Part shown: one piece after another, positions 16,412 through 24,058 of the stretch
How the letters are laid out: the number at the start of each line of letters is the position of its first letter
How positions within the stretch are numbered: the stretch's first letter is position 1
NCBI GenBank assembly: GCA_964592375.1
Contig: CAZQDP010000018.1
Location: 1 to 32,925 of the forward strand
Length of the DNA stretch: 32,925 bases
Origin: CAZQDP01 sp964592375
GTDB lineage: Bacteria > Bacillota > Clostridia > RUG12999
Direction of reading: 5' to 3'
Notes under the pieces: generated by a model
The model's input: the letters and a program-made list of their open reading frames with translations, nothing else
The model's database searches: none
Told to the model about the DNA's origin: nothing
Position numbers and translations under genes: made by a program

Positions 16412-17668
16412 ATGAGCAAATATATCATCGGTGGCGGCAATCGGCTCGGAGGCAGTACTATTATTCAAGGTGCTAAAAATTCCGTATTGCCGATACTTGC
16501 CGCAACGGTTATGTGCTGTGGCGAATGCGTGATACATAACTGTCCAAAAATCTCGGATGTTGATACGACGATCGAAATACTCACCTGTTTGGGATGCAAG
16601 GTCAAAAGAGAGGAAAATACACTCATCGTTGACTCCACAGGAATGAACAACCATTACATACCGCCGGACCTTATGAATAAGCTGCGTTCCTCTGTGGTTT
16701 TCTTAGGTGGCATTTTATCCAGAATGAAAGTTGCAAAATGCAGCTATCCAGGAGGATGTGAGCTGGGATCACGGCCGGTTAATCTTCATCTCAAAGCATT
16801 CAAACAAATGGGCATTGACGTAAAGGAAGAGGATGGCCATATTTACTGCAATTCGGAAAATATGCGCCCGGGTACCATCCATTTGGAATTTCCGTCCGTA
16901 GGTGCTACGGAAAATATCATGTTAGCTGCTTGCAAGGGAAAGGGCACCACGACCATTATTAATGCAGCCAGAGAACCTGAAATTGTAGATTTACAGGATT
17001 TTCTCAATAAAATGGGGGCGAAAATCAAAGGGGCAGGCAGCAGTACGGTTGTTATCAAGGGAGTTTCGAAGCTGTATCCTGCGCAAAAGCGGGTGATGCC
17101 GGATCGAATCGTGGCTGCGACCATGATGTGTATGGCAACTGCGGTTGGCGGCAGGCTCAAACTGGAGGATGTAGTTCCATCCCATGTAGAGAGCGTAACC
17201 TCGGTACTTAGGGAAACAGGAGCAGATATTCAAATTGGTGAAAACAGTATCTACATTATGAGAAATAAGAAGATAAAAAGCATAGATGGCCTGAGGACCA
17301 TGCCGTATCCGGGATATCCAACAGATGCACAGCCACAATTAACTGCGGTGCTTGCCTTGGCAGACGGCACCAGTTGGGTGGAAGAAACCATTTTTGAAAA
17401 CAGGTTTAAGTCCGCTTCAGAGCTATGTAAAATGGGGGCGGATATCACCGTAAAGGATCGGTTGCAGATTATCAAAGGAGTCAAAGCCCTTTGCGGCACA
17501 TCGGTGTATGCATCGGATTTGCGAGCGGGTGCGGCAATAGCCATTGCTGCGCTATCGGCAGAGGGCATAAGCGAGATACACAACATACATTATATTGACC
17601 GTGGATATGAAGACTTCGAAACGCTAATAAAAAGCATTGGCGGAGATATCAAACTGGTCGATACATGA
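16412..17668 (+). CDS. murA: UDP-GlcNAc 1-carboxyvinyltransferase
   Basis: First committed step of peptidoglycan synthesis: transfers enolpyruvate from PEP to UDP-GlcNAc. The 418-residue protein keeps K22-N23 (GAKNSVLPILAA), the catalytic loop YPGGCELGSRPVNLHLK with C116, the fosfomycin-targeted cysteine, and the late blocks YPTDAQPQLTAVLALADG and DLRAGAAIAIAALSAEG. AGGAGG is at 16394-16399, 12 bases before the ATG, a little far. murA in this place after murG is common in Firmicutes clusters where murB is elsewhere. The leader before it can form competing hairpins. Confidence 0.97.
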   Translation: MSKYIIGGGNRLGGSTIIQGAKNSVLPILAATVMCCGECVIHNCPKISDVDTTIEILTCLGCKVKREENTLIVDSTGMNNHYIPPDLMNKLRSSVVFLGGILSRMKVAKCSYPGGCELGSRPVNLHLKAFKQMGIDVKEEDGHIYCNSENMRPGTIHLEFPSVGATENIMLAACKGKGTTTIINAAREPEIVDLQDFLNKMGAKIKGAGSSTVVIKGVSKLYPAQKRVMPDRIVAATMMCMATAVGGRLKLEDVVPSHVESVTSVLRETGADIQIGENSIYIMRNKKIKSIDGLRTMPYPGYPTDAQPQLTAVLALADGTSWVEETIFENRFKSASELCKMGADITVKDRLQIIKGVKALCGTSVYASDLRAGAAIAIAALSAEGISEIHNIHYIDRGYEDFETLIKSIGGDIKLVDT

Positions 17669-17709
17669 TAAATTCTATCTAACTTTGTATAAACAAGGAT
17701 GATGTAGAG

Positions 17710-18486
17710 ATGAATTCGCAAAGGAGCGTTGGCCCGGGTGGCAGAACACAACGAGCTACCCGGGTACGAGAAAAAAGGCCATCAGGACTTAAAAAACTAT
17801 TTGGTACCATCACCATGCTTGTACTGCTTGTGCTGGCTGTTTTATACCTGCCTATTTTCAAGGTAGGAGGCTTTGAAGTTGTGGGAAACAATAAGGTGGA
17901 AGCAAGTGCAATCATTAGTGCATCAGGCATAGAACTGGGACAAAATCTATTTGAAGTCAATTTTGGAAAAGCAAAAAAAAATATAAAGAAAATCGCTTAT
18001 ATTGCAGAAGCTGATATGAAAATTACATGGCAGGGCAATATTCGAATATTGGTCAAAGAAAACATTCTTTTTTCAGCAGTGCAGTATGCCGGTGGCTATA
18101 TCGGCATCAGTCAAGATGGAAAAGTGCTTGAGGTTACGGCGGACAAGCCGGAGCAGGTCCCTGTGATTGAAGGCGTGAGTGTCAATAATTTTACGGAAGG
18201 GGAAGTAATAGGGATTGACGAGAGTGAAAAATTTGATATAATGATAGTATGCCAAAGAGCCATTGTGCAGACCGACTTAGGAAAAGTGGTGAGCGCAATC
18301 TATTTGGAAGATATATATAATATTAAATTCAAAATCGGTGGAAAGCTCACTGTTCTATGTGGAAACAAGGACAATTTTAGCTATAAGCTATCTATGCTCA
18401 GTCAGGTAATGGACAAAATTGAAAATGGTGTCAAGGGTAGCATTGATTTATCTGTTCCGGGCAAAGCAATTTATAATTTAGAATGA
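17710..18486 (+). CDS. ftsQ: Cell division protein FtsQ/DivIB
   Basis: A 258-residue bitopic membrane protein: an Arg/Lys-rich cytoplasmic part (about 1-35), one membrane helix (about 36-53, TITMLVLLVLAVLYLPIF), then a POTRA domain (from VGGFEVVGNNKVEASAIISA to about residue 120), followed by the FtsQ/DivIB beta domain. It links FtsL and its partner to the septal synthase. AAGGA at 17695-17699 supports the ATG. It sits between murA and the DUF881 gene, as in other Firmicutes. The linker and C-terminus are short compared with Bacillus DivIB. Confidence 0.9.
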   Translation: MNSQRSVGPGGRTQRATRVREKRPSGLKKLFGTITMLVLLVLAVLYLPIFKVGGFEVVGNNKVEASAIISASGIELGQNLFEVNFGKAKKNIKKIAYIAEADMKITWQGNIRILVKENILFSAVQYAGGYIGISQDGKVLEVTADKPEQVPVIEGVSVNNFTEGEVIGIDESEKFDIMIVCQRAIVQTDLGKVVSAIYLEDIYNIKFKIGGKLTVLCGNKDNFSYKLSMLSQVMDKIENGVKGSIDLSVPGKAIYNLE

Positions 18487-18499
18487 AGGGGACTTTGGA

Positions 18500-19246
18500 A
18501 TGAACAAGCATGAGCTTGGAAAACAAATTGCCATTACAATGATCTGTATCATCTTGGGGTTTGCAATATCTCTTCAGATCAAAAGCGTGACCATTAACTA
18601 TGCCATCAATCGAAATAGTGACAAGGTGCGTACGGAAGAGCTGCAGCTTTCACTCAACAATGAAAAGGAAAAAAATGAACAGCTCTATTCGCAAATTTTG
18701 CAGCTCAAGGGTGAATTAGATACATATAGAGGGGCAGCCGAAGCCAGCGACAGTGTGTCTGAGGCCATGAAGGATCAGTTATACAATGCAGAGCTTTTGG
18801 CCGGAATGGTAACGATTAAGGGGCCGGGGGTGCTAGTTACCATGAAGGATGCCAATAAAGGAATCGGTGATTCGCCGGCGGGAGCCGCCACCAATGACGT
18901 TATTCACGACAGTGATATTCGAAGCGTGATCAATGAGCTTTTGGCCTCGGGCGCAGAGGCGGTGGCGCTTAATGATGAACGCATCGTATCCACCAGTGCC
19001 ATCCGATGCGTAGGGCCAACGGTTATTGTCAACAATACTCGCTATTCTACCCCATTTGTGATTTCAGCCATAGGCGAGCCAAAAACCTTGGAGGCCGGCA
19101 TGAATATCAAAGGCGGTGTTGCTGATCTTCTGCGTGCATATGGCATCACAGTGGATATTAAAACGGCAGACCCCATAACCATTCCTGCATACAAGGGTGC
19201 AATATCGTTTAAATATGTATTACCTGCAGAAAAAAGAGGGGAATAG
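18500..19246 (+). CDS. DUF881 membrane protein (YlxW-like)
   Basis: A 248-residue protein with one N-terminal membrane helix (about 11-28, AITMICIILGFAISL), a coiled-coil segment (about 40-80, ELQLSLNNEKEKNEQLYSQI) and a C-terminal DUF881 domain (LLAGMVTIKGPGVLVTMKDA, NDVIHDSDIRSVINELLASG, ERIVSTSAIRCVGPTVIVN, and a late GMNIKGGVADLLRAYGI). Such genes stand between divIB and sbp in Gram-positive dcw clusters. Their biochemical role is not established. AGGGGA precedes the ATG. It is the only DUF881 gene here, whereas Bacillus has two (ylxW, ylxX). Confidence 0.9.
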   Translation: MNKHELGKQIAITMICIILGFAISLQIKSVTINYAINRNSDKVRTEELQLSLNNEKEKNEQLYSQILQLKGELDTYRGAAEASDSVSEAMKDQLYNAELLAGMVTIKGPGVLVTMKDANKGIGDSPAGAATNDVIHDSDIRSVINELLASGAEAVALNDERIVSTSAIRCVGPTVIVNNTRYSTPFVISAIGEPKTLEAGMNIKGGVADLLRAYGITVDIKTADPITIPAYKGAISFKYVLPAEKRGE

Positions 19247-19292
19247 AAAGCTTACCCAGTTTGCTTTTTGCATTAGAAAGGAAGGACAGTTC

Positions 19293-19643
19293 ATGTTACC
19301 TATCTTTGGTCTTATCGTTGGACTGCTAATCGGATATTCGGTCAAATTTAATATTAACCCGGAGTACTCCCGTTATGTAGCCATTGCCATTTTGGCATCT
19401 CTTGATACGGTGTTTGGCGGCATTACCGCTTCCATACAAAAGAACTTTAATATGACGGTTTTCATCACCGGCTTTTTTGCCAATGCACTGCTGGCCGCAG
19501 GACTAACATATGTAGGGCAAAAGCTGGATGTGGATTTGGGACTGGCGGCCATTGTGGTCTTCGGAACCAGAATGTTTAACAATTTTGCGGTGATTAGAAG
19601 GTTTGTGATAGAAAAATATGCAAAAAAGTATGCGAAGAATTAA
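19293..19643 (+). CDS. sbp: Small basic protein (DUF1290)
   Basis: A 116-residue membrane protein with three hydrophobic segments: MLPIFGLIVGLLIGYSV, a middle VAIAILASLDTVFGG, and VFITGFFANALLAAGLTYVG. The motif LAAIVVFGTRMFNNFAVIRR near the end is typical of the family found next to DUF881 genes and ftsZ. The function is unknown. I start at ATG 19293 because AAAGGAAGG (19278-19286) precedes it; the longer frame from 19197 overlaps the previous gene without a ribosome site. ftsA, usually the next gene in Bacillus, is absent; a promoter and ftsZ follow. Confidence 0.92.
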   Translation: MLPIFGLIVGLLIGYSVKFNINPEYSRYVAIAILASLDTVFGGITASIQKNFNMTVFITGFFANALLAAGLTYVGQKLDVDLGLAAIVVFGTRMFNNFAVIRRFVIEKYAKKYAKN

Positions 19644-19650
19644 AAAACTC

Positions 19651-19679
19651 TTGTAATTTTCTAAAAAGTGTTATATAAT
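19651..19679 (+). promoter_or_regulatory. Sigma-A promoter of ftsZ
   Basis: TTGTAA (19651-19656), 17 bases, TATAAT (19674-19679). It lies in the gap after sbp and before the ftsZ ribosome site, so ftsZ can be transcribed apart from the long dcw message. Confidence 0.75.
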
Positions 19680-19709
19680 TATAATATTGAACAAAGGAGG
19701 GTGTTCTTC

Positions 19710-20924
19710 ATGTTGGAGTTTGATACCGGTACAACCAATGTCGCCGTCATTAAAGTCATAGGTGTGGGCGGCGGTGGGAACAACGCCATTAATCGAATGG
19801 TGGATTGCAACCTAACTGAAATTGAATTTATTGCTGTAAATACGGATAAACAGGTTCTTTTAAATTCATCCGCACATTATAAAATCCAAATCGGTGAAAA
19901 AATTACCAAAGGTTTGGGTGCAGGGGCTAACCCTGAAATCGGCGAAAAAGCTGCGGAAGAAAGCAGAGAAGAAATCGCGCAGGTACTGCGTGGGGCTGAT
20001 ATGGTATTTGTCACTGCCGGTATGGGAGGCGGTACAGGTACAGGAGCGGCACCCATCGTTGCGCAAACTGCAAAGGATTTAGGCATACTGACCATCGGGA
20101 TTGTGACCAAGCCATTTTCCGTGGAGGGCAAGCGCAGGCAGGCCCAAGCAGAGGCAGGCATTGCACTTTTGAAGCAATGTGTGGACACACTGGTGATTAT
20201 CCCCAATGACAGACTGCTCATGGTAGCAGATAAGAAGACCACTGTCATGGAAGCCTTCCGCATGGCGGATGATGTATTGCGTCAAGGTATTCAGGGCATT
20301 TCGGATGTGATAAAGCAAGAAGGCAATATTAATTTGGACTTCGCGGATGTCAAAACGGTCATGAAAGACCGTGGCCTCGCACATATGGGTATCGGTCGTG
20401 CGAAGGGCGAAAATAAGGCAGAGGAAGCGGTGAAGATGGCAATTAACAGTCCGCTGCTCGAAACGACGATTGATGGTGCCAAGGGCGTATTGTTACATAT
20501 TACCGGCGGTGCAGATTTGAGTCTGTTTGAAGCAAGTCAAGCGGCTGAAATTGTACAGCAGGCAGTGGATAAGGATGCAGTGTTTATTTATGGCGTAGCC
20601 ATTGATGATAATTTAAAGGATGAAATGATTGTAACCGTCATTGCAACCGGTTTTGAAAAAAGAGAAGTCAAGCAGAGCAGTTTTGTACAACCAAAATCAG
20701 TGGTACAAGCAGTGGAAGAAGCAGAAAAACCGGACTATAAAGAATTTATTGATCGATATATTACGGGTGGGAAAGGCAGTGCCACCTCGCAGGGTAGCAA
20801 GTATGGCAATGTCCACGGTGCGCATTCTGCGCAAAGTCCAAGTAGCGGCAATGCATCGCCCGAAGAATCGGATGAAAGCGGCATTGAAATTCCACCATGG
20901 CTCTCCTCTGGAAGAGGAAACTAA
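19710..20924 (+). CDS. ftsZ: Cell division GTPase FtsZ
   Basis: The tubulin-like protein that polymerises into the division ring. The 404-residue protein has IGVGGGGNNAINRMV, the GTP signature MGGGTGTGAAP (105-115), the T7 loop region NLDFADVKTVM, and a variable linker from about residue 345 leading to the C-terminal peptide GIEIPPWLSSGRGN, which binds membrane anchors. I start at ATG 19710 because AAAGGAGG (19693-19700) lies before it; the frame from 19668 would add 14 unlikely residues. FtsA, its usual anchor, is not encoded in the window. A terminator follows. Confidence 0.98.
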   Translation: MLEFDTGTTNVAVIKVIGVGGGGNNAINRMVDCNLTEIEFIAVNTDKQVLLNSSAHYKIQIGEKITKGLGAGANPEIGEKAAEESREEIAQVLRGADMVFVTAGMGGGTGTGAAPIVAQTAKDLGILTIGIVTKPFSVEGKRRQAQAEAGIALLKQCVDTLVIIPNDRLLMVADKKTTVMEAFRMADDVLRQGIQGISDVIKQEGNINLDFADVKTVMKDRGLAHMGIGRAKGENKAEEAVKMAINSPLLETTIDGAKGVLLHITGGADLSLFEASQAAEIVQQAVDKDAVFIYGVAIDDNLKDEMIVTVIATGFEKREVKQSSFVQPKSVVQAVEEAEKPDYKEFIDRYITGGKGSATSQGSKYGNVHGAHSAQSPSSGNASPEESDESGIEIPPWLSSGRGN

Positions 20925-20945
20925 CGGATTTTTTCGTATAAGAGA

Positions 20946-20979
20946 GGGCGAACCTTTGTGTTCGCCCGTTTTGCGTTTT
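20946..20979 (+). terminator. Intrinsic terminator after ftsZ
   Basis: GGGCGAAC (20946-20953) pairs with GTTCGCCC (20960-20967) around a six-base loop, followed by GTTTTGCGTTTT. The stem is strong and the T-tract interrupted. It closes the dcw operon; the next gene's -35 lies within the T-tract. Confidence 0.8.
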
Positions 20980-20999
20980 ATCACCAAAAACAATATAAG
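20971..20999 (+). promoter_or_regulatory. Candidate promoter of the G1P dehydrogenase gene
   Basis: TTGCGT (20971-20976), 17 bases, TATAAG (20994-20999), directly after the terminator stem. Three of six -35 bases and five of six -10 bases match the sigma-A consensus. Confidence 0.55.
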
Positions 21000-21018
21000 G
21001 TAAAAAGGATGGAGATAC

Positions 21019-22152
21019 ATGCAGGTACTGGAATGCAATTGCGGAATAGAACATAAGGTTCCCATCGAAGTCATTGAAATCGGCAATGGGGTAATCAATA
21101 AGCTACCCCGCCTTTTGGATAAATATCATCACATTTATTTGGTGGCGGATAGAAATACCTATAAGGTTGCGGCAGAACGAGTAATGCAGATGCTGGAGGA
21201 TGCACAAAAGCAGGTGCATGTATGTATCCTGCCGCCGCCGGCCTTGCCGGATGCAGCATCCATCGGCAATGTTATTCTAGAGGTAAATCGTGAGGCAGAG
21301 CTTATTTTGGCGGTTGGATCCGGCTCTATTAATGATGTTTGCAGAGTAGCGGCCTTTCGGCTTGGACTGCCCTATGTTGTTGTTGGGACTGCTCCTTCCA
21401 TGGATGGCTATGCGTCCAATATATCCCCCCTCATTTACAACAATACAAAAACCACCTTTAAAGCAACAACGCCACGGATGATTATTGCAGATACCGATAT
21501 CATGGCAGCCGCTCCCTATGATATGTTACTGGCCGGCATAGGGGATATGGCAGGAAAATATGTTGCCATGCTGGACTGGGAATTTGCACATCTGTATACA
21601 AATGAATACTATTGCAAAAAAATTGCAGATATGGTAATTGGTGCCGCGGATAAGTGTATGGCCACGGCAGGGAGCCTAAAGAGCAGGGATACGCAGACGG
21701 TAAAAAACATGGTGGAGGGATTGATTATTTCCGGCCTTGGCATGGCATACACCGGTGTATCCAGACCGGCCTCCGGTTCGGAGCATATGATTGCTCACAC
21801 ATGGGAAATCATGGATATCAGGCAAGGCAAAGTTCCTCAACTACATGGACTAGAGGTAGCGCAAGGAAGCGAAGCCGCAGTGATGATGTATATCAAGCTG
21901 TATCGTGAAACAGACGACAAACGATTAAAAAAGCTCATTGAAAAGTATATTGATCAGCTTCAGGCAATTGCCAAGGTTTTTAAGGTTGCAGGCATGAAGC
22001 GAGTGGTCACGGATAAGGAAAAAATACGAGAAGGACTGATGAATGCCAGATATTTTCGTAATCGATTTACCATTTTGGCGTATTTAGACGAAAAGGGACT
22101 AATGGAAAAGTACGTGGATGCATGCACCTTGCAGTTTGAGATTGAATTATAA
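21019..22152 (+). CDS. sn-glycerol-1-phosphate dehydrogenase (AraM/EgsA type)
   Basis: Reduces dihydroxyacetone phosphate to sn-glycerol 1-phosphate with NAD(P)H; the product is the archaeal-type glycerol backbone. The 377-residue protein has the nucleotide-binding AVGSGSINDVCRVAAFRLG, then VVGTAPSMDGYASNISPL, and metal ligands D176 (AGIGDMAGK), H256 (RPASGSEHMIAH) and H276 (LHGLEVAQGSEAA), as in Bacillus AraM. The ribosome site GGAGA is at 21011-21015. It is a lone gene with its own promoter; no prenyltransferase (PcrB) gene is nearby, so the fate of the product is open. Its last six bases overlap the end of the opposite HD gene. Confidence 0.92.
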   Translation: MQVLECNCGIEHKVPIEVIEIGNGVINKLPRLLDKYHHIYLVADRNTYKVAAERVMQMLEDAQKQVHVCILPPPALPDAASIGNVILEVNREAELILAVGSGSINDVCRVAAFRLGLPYVVVGTAPSMDGYASNISPLIYNNTKTTFKATTPRMIIADTDIMAAAPYDMLLAGIGDMAGKYVAMLDWEFAHLYTNEYYCKKIADMVIGAADKCMATAGSLKSRDTQTVKNMVEGLIISGLGMAYTGVSRPASGSEHMIAHTWEIMDIRQGKVPQLHGLEVAQGSEAAVMMYIKLYRETDDKRLKKLIEKYIDQLQAIAKVFKVAGMKRVVTDKEKIREGLMNARYFRNRFTILAYLDEKGLMEKYVDACTLQFEIEL

Positions 22153-22764
22153 TTTTTGAACGATTTGCATAAAGATGCGAAGGTTATCAAGTTCCGCTTT
22201 TTCATCGGTTTTACCACCACGGCCTAACCTGTCGCATAGTCCCAGTAGTGCGATTTCTTTGATATCTACGTTTTCCATCATGCAACAAGCATCGGCAAAC
22301 GGCATATTCTTCGTAACGTATAGAAGCTGCATGTGCCACCGCACCATGTGAGAAACCTTCCCCGAAAAATCCGGCGGCGCACTGAGTGCCTCTAAAAAAT
22401 CGGCAGCCATGGGCGCGCCGATTTTTTCATGGTCATAAGAGGTGATTTTCCCCTTTTTTAGTCTTGTGGTTTTGGCTTTACCCACATCGTGTAAAAGCGC
22501 GGCCCACATCAATACCTGTGCATCAGCGCTTTGGTGCCTTCTTTTTGCTGCTTGGTCTACCACCAGCATGGTATGGTTCCATACGCTACCCTCCGGATGA
22601 TGGAGGGGCGACTGACAAGTACCCTCTAAGCGGCTAAGCATGGCAAAAGGATACTCGCTGGCAAAAGCGGAGGGTTGGAATTTCCTGCAAAAATAAAGGG
22701 AAGGCACTTCATCTTCTAAAAGATGAGAATTCATCTCCATAAATAGTTCGTGTTTTTCACTCAT
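22147..22764 (-). CDS. HD-domain phosphohydrolase
   Basis: A 205-residue protein with a metal-binding HD domain: H64 (VWNHTMLVVDQA), H92-D93 (ALLHDVGKAKTT), a later RWHMQLL and DRLGRGG. The order and the segment KGKITSYDHEKIGAPMA recall the HD domain attached to tRNA nucleotidyltransferases, here as a separate protein without the nucleotidyltransferase part. The substrate is unknown; a phosphatase acting on nucleotides or RNA 2',3'-cyclic phosphates is conceivable. The ATG at 22764 has GGAG upstream on the minus strand. It probably follows corA in one transcript (76-base gap) and converges on the dehydrogenase gene with overlapping stops. Confidence 0.82.
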   Translation of the reverse strand: MSEKHELFMEMNSHLLEDEVPSLYFCRKFQPSAFASEYPFAMLSRLEGTCQSPLHHPEGSVWNHTMLVVDQAAKRRHQSADAQVLMWAALLHDVGKAKTTRLKKGKITSYDHEKIGAPMAADFLEALSAPPDFSGKVSHMVRWHMQLLYVTKNMPFADACCMMENVDIKEIALLGLCDRLGRGGKTDEKAELDNLRIFMQIVQKL

Positions 22765-22840
22765 CGCATTCTCCAGTAGTTCTTACATCCATTACTATCC
22801 TTAGCTTTTCAAAAACACTTGGCTTTTATGCGGCGGCAGC

Positions 22841-23902
22841 TTAAAACCACTTTCTTCGCTTAAAGTAACCAATCATCATGCCGGAAATGCCTGCCATGAG
22901 TAAAAGCGAGAAGCCATAACCCCATGGCCAGCGAAGCTCCGGCATGAAATCGAAATTCATGCCGTAAACACCTGCAATAAAGGTGAGCGGAATAAATATA
23001 GTGGAAATAATGGTGAGCACCTTCATAATTTCATTCATTTTATTGCTGACCATGGACAGATACAAATCCATCAGGCCGGACAATAGCTCCCGATACGTTT
23101 CTGTGGTGTCAATAATTTGAATAATATGCGAATATGCATCTCGAATATATGGCTGTGTTGCATCTGCTATCAGTGTACCTGCATCCCGTTCCATGCGAGC
23201 GACAACCTCCCGAAGAGGCCAGACTGATTTATGAATATAGATCAAATCTCGTTTCATGCGCCGCATATTGTTCAAATCATCCATGGAAGGACTACTTAGC
23301 AATTCATTCTCTGCCTCATCAATATGCTCCCCCAAAATGTCCAGTACGTCAAAATAGCCATCTATGATGGTGTCTAGCATGCTGTAAACCAAATAATCAG
23401 CGCCATTTTTGCGAATGCGGCTACCGCTTATTTTAATTTTATCAATGATATGGTCAAATACATCCCCCTTTGTCTCTTCAAAAGACAGGACATAGTCATT
23501 TCCAAAAATGAGGTTTAGCTGTTGATATATGGGGCCGGAATTCTGCATATCAATGATGGTGGCGACAATATAGACATAGTTTTCATAAATCTCGATTTTT
23601 GGTCGATGGGTGGGAGAGAGCAAATCATCCACAACCAGAGCGTGAATGCCGAAGTCTTCACAGATTCTCTCTATTGCCGCAGTGTCGCCAAGGCCTTCCA
23701 CCTTGACCCATCGCACCATACCTTTATCTGCGATGGGATCATTTAGATGATGAAGCTCCTTGCCGCTATCCGTTTCCAAAAAAAAGTCTGCATCTCGATA
23801 TGAAATAACCTGCGCAGCCGTTTGTCCTCTTACCCCTTTTTGGACTTTGGTTATAGGATGATGTGCTTTTTGGAAAGCACTTTTTTTATGAGCAATACGC
23901 AT
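22841..23902 (-). CDS. corA: CorA-family magnesium/cobalt transporter
   Basis: A 353-residue divalent-cation channel. The long cytoplasmic N-terminal domain (about 1-290) ends in the helix carrying SNKMNEIMKVLTIIST; the first membrane helix then leads to the selectivity motif YGMNF (G314-M315-N316). A short acidic loop (DFMPELRWPWGYG) follows, then the second helix and the basic tail FKRRKWF. All are family hallmarks. The ATG at 23902 has AGAGGTG just upstream. It has its own promoter (23955-23983) and is divergent from the LysM-GH18 gene; the HD gene lies downstream. CorA proteins form pentamers gated by intracellular magnesium. Confidence 0.95.
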   Translation of the reverse strand: MRIAHKKSAFQKAHHPITKVQKGVRGQTAAQVISYRDADFFLETDSGKELHHLNDPIADKGMVRWVKVEGLGDTAAIERICEDFGIHALVVDDLLSPTHRPKIEIYENYVYIVATIIDMQNSGPIYQQLNLIFGNDYVLSFEETKGDVFDHIIDKIKISGSRIRKNGADYLVYSMLDTIIDGYFDVLDILGEHIDEAENELLSSPSMDDLNNMRRMKRDLIYIHKSVWPLREVVARMERDAGTLIADATQPYIRDAYSHIIQIIDTTETYRELLSGLMDLYLSMVSNKMNEIMKVLTIISTIFIPLTFIAGVYGMNFDFMPELRWPWGYGFSLLLMAGISGMMIGYFKRRKWF

Positions 23903-23954
23903 TTTGCACCTCTTTTCCGGCTACAAAGCCAACCTGTCATCTTCATGTTACCCT

Positions 23955-23983
23955 ATTATAGCATACATTACCAACCTTTTCAA
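23955..23983 (-). promoter_or_regulatory. Sigma-A promoter of corA
   Basis: Minus-strand TTGAAA (23983-23978), 17 bases, TATAAT (23960-23955). Good consensus and ideal spacing, leaving a leader of about 45 bases before the corA start. Confidence 0.75.
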
Positions 23984-24008
23984 TGCCCTATGCACCATCA
24001 CATTTATT

Positions 24009-24025
24009 TTATCATATAATGATAA
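24009..24025. repeat. Perfect inverted repeat upstream of the LysM-GH18 gene
   Basis: TTATCAT, three bases, ATGATAA. It covers a TATAAT (24015-24020), so it could be an operator over a -10 element. CATATAAT (24013-24020) also resembles a sigma-E -10, but I find no matching -35, so the promoter class is undecided. Confidence 0.4.
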
Positions 24026-24058
24026 TAAGGAATATTTTTCATAAAAGGAGTGAAAAAA

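Noticed and set aside
24050..24052. GTG start for the LysM-GH18 gene
   Set aside because: The codon overlaps the ribosome site AAAGGAG; TTG 24059 has correct spacing and the LysM domain begins right after it.
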